Source: Chlamydiales bacterium (lineage in GTDB: Bacteria; Chlamydiota; Chlamydiia; Chlamydiales; Rhabdochlamydiaceae). From it: 64,000 bases of DNA. Both the position numbers and the translations under genes were made by a program. The stretch covers positions 62,001 to 126,000 of the forward strand of contig JACPOL010000005.1 in NCBI GenBank assembly GCA_016185065.1, in the 5' to 3' direction. Below the pieces are notes generated by a model. The model did no database searches. It was not told where the DNA came from and saw only the letters and a program-made list of their open reading frames with translations. Positions 60,277 to 64,000 of this stretch are shown piece by piece; the first letter of the stretch is position 1; the number at the start of each line of letters is the position of its first letter.

Positions 60277-61854
60277 TTAGGTTGTAGCTTCTGGTTGAGC
60301 TCCAGATTTCGCCATAGCTTCTTTGGCTTCGCCAGCTACTTTTGCTTGCTCATCGCGCTCTTTGTTCAGTTTAGCAAAGAGCTTGCTTAGAGCTTTTGCA
60401 GAACCGATCCAAGCAAAGATGATTCCAAACAGAATCGCTGCGATGTAAGGAGTGATCGCTGCTACCGAACCGAGAGCGATGATCAGACCTTGCTGCACCA
60501 GAGAACCGCCAGACTTACCTAAGCGAGCGCCAACGACGTCGATCGCTGCTTTCCCTTTAACTTTCGACTCTTGGTCGAGAGGGATGTAAGCCATCTCTTT
60601 TGTCGGATCAAAGAGAGAGTACTTAGCAGACTTACTCATGATGTTCTGAGCTGTTCCGAAGATTACAGCCAGCATGAGAGGTGTTGTGCCAAGAATGCTA
60701 ATGAAAGCTGTCAAACTATCTCTAAAGATTACGAAAGAGAAGAAGCCGATACCGGTTACTAAGAGAACAACTGGAGTGATCAGAGCTCCAACGCCCCAGC
60801 CGAATCTGCGGATGACGTTACCACCCACAAAGAGCATCATGAGGATTGTCGCACTACCTGTAATCGCAGAGAAGTAGCCCATGAAGGCGCTATACTCGTT
60901 AGGATTTGGGTACTGAAGTTTCAATTGGCTCTTCCAGGTTACTTCAACGAGGTTGATCGCAACACCGTAGGCGATCACGAGAACCGCGAGGTAGCCCAGG
61001 TATGGAGACTTCATTAGGAACTTAAAGCTTTCTTTGAGAGGCATCTTTGTCTTCTCTTTCTTAGCTTTTTTAAGTTCGCTAGGATCGTAGAAGCGAGCAT
61101 CTGTAAGAACATTTTTATTAATCCACCAGTAGATACCCATGATGATGAGGCCAGAGAGGATTACCATGCTCAACATGTAGTTGAGGGATACGCCCCAAGC
61201 ATCGACACCAGCAGGTAGTTTGCTGCGGATATCAGAGAAGTAGACAATTGCAGGACCAGAGAAGAGCATTGCGAAGTTAGCGCCAAGGCCGAACATCGCG
61301 TAAAAACGCTTAGACTCATTAATACGAGTAATGTCGTTCGCAAATCCCCAGAAGAGGAGAGAGATAGCTACGCTACCCCAGAGCTCAGACATGACGTAGA
61401 AAAGAGCATAGGTCCAGTTTCTAAAGAGAGCTACCATCCCGCTTAGTCCCTGAGGAAGTGCGGCTTGGAGTCTATCTGCCATATCGGTCGGGTGAAGGAC
61501 GTCACGCAGCGGATAGAGAACCAGGGCGAAGATCCCAAAGAACGCTATAAATATAGAGATTGTAGTGTAGAACAGCTTAGTCTTGCTGAGCACGTTGCTG
61601 AGTTTTGCGTACAGCAGCATGAACAAGATCGCCATTGGAAGTACACCCCAAACCTTTAGGAAGGGAATCGCTTCTGCTCCAGAACCTGGCGCAGTTACGA
61701 TCAGAGCGTCTTTAGTGTCTCTGAGAATGGTGTAGTTGAAGTTAATAAAAAAGAATAAGAAGAACATGGGAAGGAGCTTTTTGAGCTCAAAATTATGGAC
61801 GGGCCAGAAGAAGGACCGCCATTTACCGAATTCACGAGTTGCAGTTTGTGACAT
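60277..61854 (-). CDS. ATP/ADP translocase (NTT family)
   Basis: This inner-membrane nucleotide exchanger is a hallmark of obligate intracellular energy parasites and plant plastids. The 525-residue protein has about 11-12 hydrophobic segments. The diagnostic TLC-family start is 'FLFFFINFNYTILRDTKDALIVTAPGSGAEAIPFLKVWGVLP', then 'YVMSELWGSVAISLLFWGFAND' and the late 'DPTKEMAYIPLDQESKVKGKAAIDVVGARLGKSGG'. ATP import with ADP export is most likely, but NTT paralogs also carry other nucleotides and specificity is not certain. The C-terminus is Ala/Lys rich. By position it is the CT065 homolog. A strong promoter lies upstream at 61892-61919. Confidence 0.95.
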   Translation of the reverse strand: MSQTATREFGKWRSFFWPVHNFELKKLLPMFFLFFFINFNYTILRDTKDALIVTAPGSGAEAIPFLKVWGVLPMAILFMLLYAKLSNVLSKTKLFYTTISIFIAFFGIFALVLYPLRDVLHPTDMADRLQAALPQGLSGMVALFRNWTYALFYVMSELWGSVAISLLFWGFANDITRINESKRFYAMFGLGANFAMLFSGPAIVYFSDIRSKLPAGVDAWGVSLNYMLSMVILSGLIIMGIYWWINKNVLTDARFYDPSELKKAKKEKTKMPLKESFKFLMKSPYLGYLAVLVIAYGVAINLVEVTWKSQLKLQYPNPNEYSAFMGYFSAITGSATILMMLFVGGNVIRRFGWGVGALITPVVLLVTGIGFFSFVIFRDSLTAFISILGTTPLMLAVIFGTAQNIMSKSAKYSLFDPTKEMAYIPLDQESKVKGKAAIDVVGARLGKSGGSLVQQGLIIALGSVAAITPYIAAILFGIIFAWIGSAKALSKLFAKLNKERDEQAKVAGEAKEAMAKSGAQPEATT

Positions 61855-61891
61855 GTTTTTTCCTCAACAAAGTTAACAAATAGGAGAGGCT

Positions 61892-61919
61892 ATTATAATC
61901 GGTTTTAGTTAAAAATCAA
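61892..61919 (-). promoter_or_regulatory. Sigma70-type promoter of the nucleotide translocase
   Basis: On the minus strand, TTGATT (61919-61914), a 16-bp spacer and TATAAT (61897-61892) sit 38 bp ahead of the start codon. This is the best-matching minus-strand promoter I found in the window. Confidence 0.7.
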
Positions 61920-61973
61920 GATCTTTCATTCTTTTCCGAACTCTTGCCTATCAAAAAATCTTATTTACATCAG

Positions 61974-62105
61974 GTCCGCCTGGGGAGGCGCTCGGAAAAG
62001 AAACAGACATTAACGGACAAGAATGGACAGGAAACGGACGAGAATGGACACGCGCCAAAGAAAGAAATTTTTTACTTCTCTCTTGTCCATTTTCCCAGGC
62101 GGGCG
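61974..62105. repeat. Palindromic repeat family A, copy 4
   Basis: Four GGAC motifs and one AGAC occur at spacings 10, 10, 11 and 10 on the left arm. The right arm is shortened to a single GTCC. End arms cgcctgggga and tcccaggcg remain. The GAATTC core is degraded to gaaattttttac. Orientation is as copy 1. Confidence 0.82.
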
Positions 62106-62115
62106 TTCTTTCCAG

Positions 62116-62150
62116 ATAAAAAAATACCCTCTAAAAAATTTAGAGGGTAT
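62116..62150 (-). terminator. Intrinsic terminator of the 62175-62714 gene
   Basis: On the minus strand a perfect stem (ataccctcta with its complement) around an A/T loop is followed by seven Ts, 25 bp after the stop codon. Confidence 0.88.
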
Positions 62151-62174
62151 TTAAAGGAATATCGGATAAAAAAA

Positions 62175-62714
62175 TTATCTTGTCAGACCTTGGAGCATCG
62201 CCTCTGATGGAGAGAGGGATTGCATAACATTCACACACTCAACATATGTGTTCCAGAGTTCCTGCTCAACTCGCCCGTGGCGGATTGCAGCAATCAGCTC
62301 GCGTTTGCAAGTAGCAAGAGATTTTTTAGGGCTGAGAACTGAAACCATCTCTTTATCGCCAGCGAGTCTAGCAATAGTGAGCATGCGCTCTAGTTGGCCT
62401 CTTGTGAAGGTGATCTGGTCGCGGCGCTTGCGAGATCCTCGTGCAGCGCGCTGTTTTGGGGCAACGCTGTGTGGTCTTTCGGAATTGTTAATGAATTTTT
62501 CAATCAGAGCGCTCAGTTCGCCTGGCTGTTTCATGCGCATTTTACGGAGAGTAAAATGGTGCATGTATCCACCACCGGTCATCGGGATGTATTTGCACAG
62601 GTCGTTCTCTTTCTTGCCACCAACTTTTTTAATAGCTTTTGAAATGACCTCTTCGATCTCTTTCATGCTCTTTCCTTTTGGCTCGTGGTGGTCGTCTTTG
62701 TTTGACATATTCAA
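62175..62714 (-). CDS. Conserved chlamydial protein (CT066-like by position)
   Basis: The 179-residue protein is soluble and basic. The N-terminal third is 'MKEIEEVISKAIKKVGGKKENDLCKYIPMTGGGYMHHFTLRKM', followed by a basic patch 'KQRAARGSRKRRDQITFTRGQLERML' and a helical C-terminus. The basic patch could bind nucleic acid, but no known DNA-binding domain is visible. It sits between the nucleotide transporter and the ytgA-like gene, the place of CT066 in C. trachomatis as I remember it. ATG 62714 follows an AAAAAAGGAAT stretch. Function unknown. Confidence 0.8.
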   Translation of the reverse strand: MNMSNKDDHHEPKGKSMKEIEEVISKAIKKVGGKKENDLCKYIPMTGGGYMHHFTLRKMRMKQPGELSALIEKFINNSERPHSVAPKQRAARGSRKRRDQITFTRGQLERMLTIARLAGDKEMVSVLSPKKSLATCKRELIAAIRHGRVEQELWNTYVECVNVMQSLSPSEAMLQGLTR

Positions 62715-62905
62715 TATTCCTTTTTTGTTCCAAGGTGTTAAATTTTTTCTTCCTGATTCTTTTTTCTTTAGAAATGTTTGAAAAACTTTCTAAGATGGCT
62801 CTAATTTAATCAGCAAAAGGAAGTTCTTTTGTCTCGAAAAAACCCTTTTTTGTTTTCAATTATCAGAGTTTATGAAAAGTGGTTCTTTTTCTGCAACAAA
62901 TAGTC

Positions 62906-62931
62906 ATTCAATTGAATTTCTTTCCTATAAT
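62906..62931 (+). promoter_or_regulatory. Candidate operator and -10 of the ytgA-like gene
   Basis: A perfect 12-bp palindrome ATTCAATTGAAT (62906-62917) lies eight bases upstream of TATAAT (62926-62931). It occupies the spacer where a repressor would block polymerase. The surrounding 62715-62995 is AT-rich and contains no gene. Confidence 0.4.
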
Positions 62932-62995
62932 TTGATTGAGATTTGATCGACTTTAGAGCATCATTTGATGATTGGATAAATTCATAGGAAATTGG

Positions 62996-64000
62996 ATGAA
63001 ATACAAGAGATTTCTACGTAGATATTTAAAGTGGATTATTCCCTCCCTCCTCTTAATAACCTTATTTAGCTGTTCTGATAGCAGAGGTAAAAGTAGGGAG
63101 TTGGACTCTTGGGCATCCAATAATGGGAAAGTTAAGGTTCTATCGACCACTGGAATGATCGATGATCTAGTCGAAGAGATCGGAAAAGAGAGAGTCGACC
63201 ATATAAAGCTCATTTTAGGAGAGATCGATCCTCACAGCTACGAGCTCGTAAAAGGGGATGATGAGAAGATCTCCTCTGCGCAAGTGGTCTTTTATAATGG
63301 GCTTGGGCTAGAGCACGGAGCCAGCCTGCGCTATAGACTGGAGAGCCATCCCTGCAAAGTCTCATTGGGCAGTGAGCTGGAGAAACGGGCGCCGGATGAG
63401 ATCCTAATGGTGGGTAACCAGGTTGATCCTCATATCTGGATGGATATCTCTTTATGGGCTAGAGCCGTCGATCCTATTGTTGAGACTCTATCTCAGATAG
63501 ATGCAGAGCATGCCGACTACTACTATCAAAATGGAGAGGCGTTAAAGAACAAGATGCTCGCAGTCCATCAAGAGATAGTTCAAAAATTTAAAACAGCTCC
63601 CGAAGAGAAGCGCTATCTCGTTGCAAGCCACGACGCATTTAACTACTTTGCAAGAGCCTATCTCGCGGGAGACGAAGAGAGAAGAGGTGGAGAGTGGCAG
63701 AAGCGCTTTGCTGCACCTGAAGGCCTAGCTCCAGATGGTCAGCTCGGTTACACAGATATTAAGAAGATCATCGACCATCTCATCTTGCACCAGATCGATG
63801 TCGTCTTTCCCGAGTCTAATGTAAGCCGCGACTCATTGAAGAAGATCGCGAGCGTATGCAAAGAGATGGGGCACCGTGTGAGAATCTCCCCAGCCGTTCT
63901 TTATGGGGATGCGATGCAGCAGTCTGGGCCTGTTTCAGACGGATACCTAAATATGTTGAGGCATAACTGTAATGTGATGGTAGAGCAGTGGAGCAAACAT
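62996..64000 (+). CDS. ytgA: Metal ABC transporter substrate-binding lipoprotein, 3' end outside window
   Basis: This cluster A-I periplasmic binding protein captures Mn, Zn or Fe for the Ytg-type ABC importer. ATG 62996 opens a frame still running at the window end (335 codons). The signal segment 'WIIPSLLLITLFSCSDS' has a lipobox-like LFSC. Metal ligands are expected at His in 'GEIDPHSYE', His in 'NQVDPHIWMD', His in 'VASHDAFNYFA' and the acidic 'PESNVSRDSL' region. Chlamydia YtgA (CT067) is about 326 residues, so the stop should be just beyond the window. The His-rich loop of zinc-specific relatives is absent, favouring Mn or Fe. Permease and ATPase genes presumably follow. Confidence 0.92.
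   Translation, partial: MKYKRFLRRYLKWIIPSLLLITLFSCSDSRGKSRELDSWASNNGKVKVLSTTGMIDDLVEEIGKERVDHIKLILGEIDPHSYELVKGDDEKISSAQVVFYNGLGLEHGASLRYRLESHPCKVSLGSELEKRAPDEILMVGNQVDPHIWMDISLWARAVDPIVETLSQIDAEHADYYYQNGEALKNKMLAVHQEIVQKFKTAPEEKRYLVASHDAFNYFARAYLAGDEERRGGEWQKRFAAPEGLAPDGQLGYTDIKKIIDHLILHQIDVVFPESNVSRDSLKKIASVCKEMGHRVRISPAVLYGDAMQQSGPVSDGYLNMLRHNCNVMVEQWSKH

Overview
The window is a chromosomal segment of an amoeba-associated, Chlamydia-like bacterium (phylum Chlamydiota, probably order Parachlamydiales). The call rests on markers seen together: an ATP/ADP translocase of the NTT family, a chlamydial-type division cluster (mraZ, rsmH, ftsL, ftsI, murE, amidase) without ftsZ, a bactofilin/dnaA pair, two ptsN paralogs with one fused to a DNA-binding domain, a DUF2608 phosphatase-like protein, and a eukaryote-like ubiquitin protease. 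From memory, the conserved genes run in nearly the order of Chlamydia trachomatis CT294 down to CT268, followed by CT063 up to CT067. All locus comparisons with C. trachomatis are recollection, not a search.

Layout. 1-4.9 kb: effector-binding protein, hemD, sodA, accD, dut and two PTS IIA-Ntr genes. 4.9-10.5 kb: an AT-rich island holding a one-module NRPS-like enzyme (condensation remnant, adenylation, carrier, reductase), its phosphopantetheinyl transferase, a ParA/MinD-like ATPase and a PII-like NIF3-insert protein. The island is bracketed by a second, diverged copy of the last 29 codons of ptsN. 10.6-18.1 kb: amino-acid permease, MFS exporter and an EmrAB-TolC-type tripartite pump. 18.3-27.0 kb: mnmA, three tandem membrane-anchored GNAT-like proteins, a hydrolase and clpC. 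27.2-39.2 kb: DUF1653 protein, lplA, proS, a PpiD-like periplasmic protein, gcvH, a giant AsmA-like protein and comF. 39.4-42.2 kb: three more membrane-anchored paralogs that share an N-terminal module with the GNAT group. 42.4-53.5 kb: alcohol dehydrogenase, bactofilin, dnaA and two small conserved genes, facing the division/peptidoglycan run; rsmH has a one-base frameshift in a T9 tract. 53.5-64 kb: gnd, pirin, DUF2608, lepA, a membrane-anchored USP-type deubiquitinase candidate, the nucleotide transporter, a small conserved protein and a metal-binding lipoprotein (ytgA-like) that runs off the end.

An unusual feature is the set of long palindromic intergenic repeats, at least five families. 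One family carries GGAC half-sites spaced 10-11 bp apart on each arm. One copy supplies the C-terminus of HemD, and one family is nested inside another.

The housekeeping genes form coherent sets: lipoylation (lplA with gcvH), envelope synthesis and division, replication initiation, and energy parasitism. The accessory genes fall into a putative small-molecule pathway with nearby exporters, and membrane-anchored candidate effectors (GNAT group, paralog group, USP). The strongest leads for undescribed biology are the NRPS-like/PPTase/ParA/PII island with its ptsN footprint, the shared-anchor effector-like family, and the phased palindromes.
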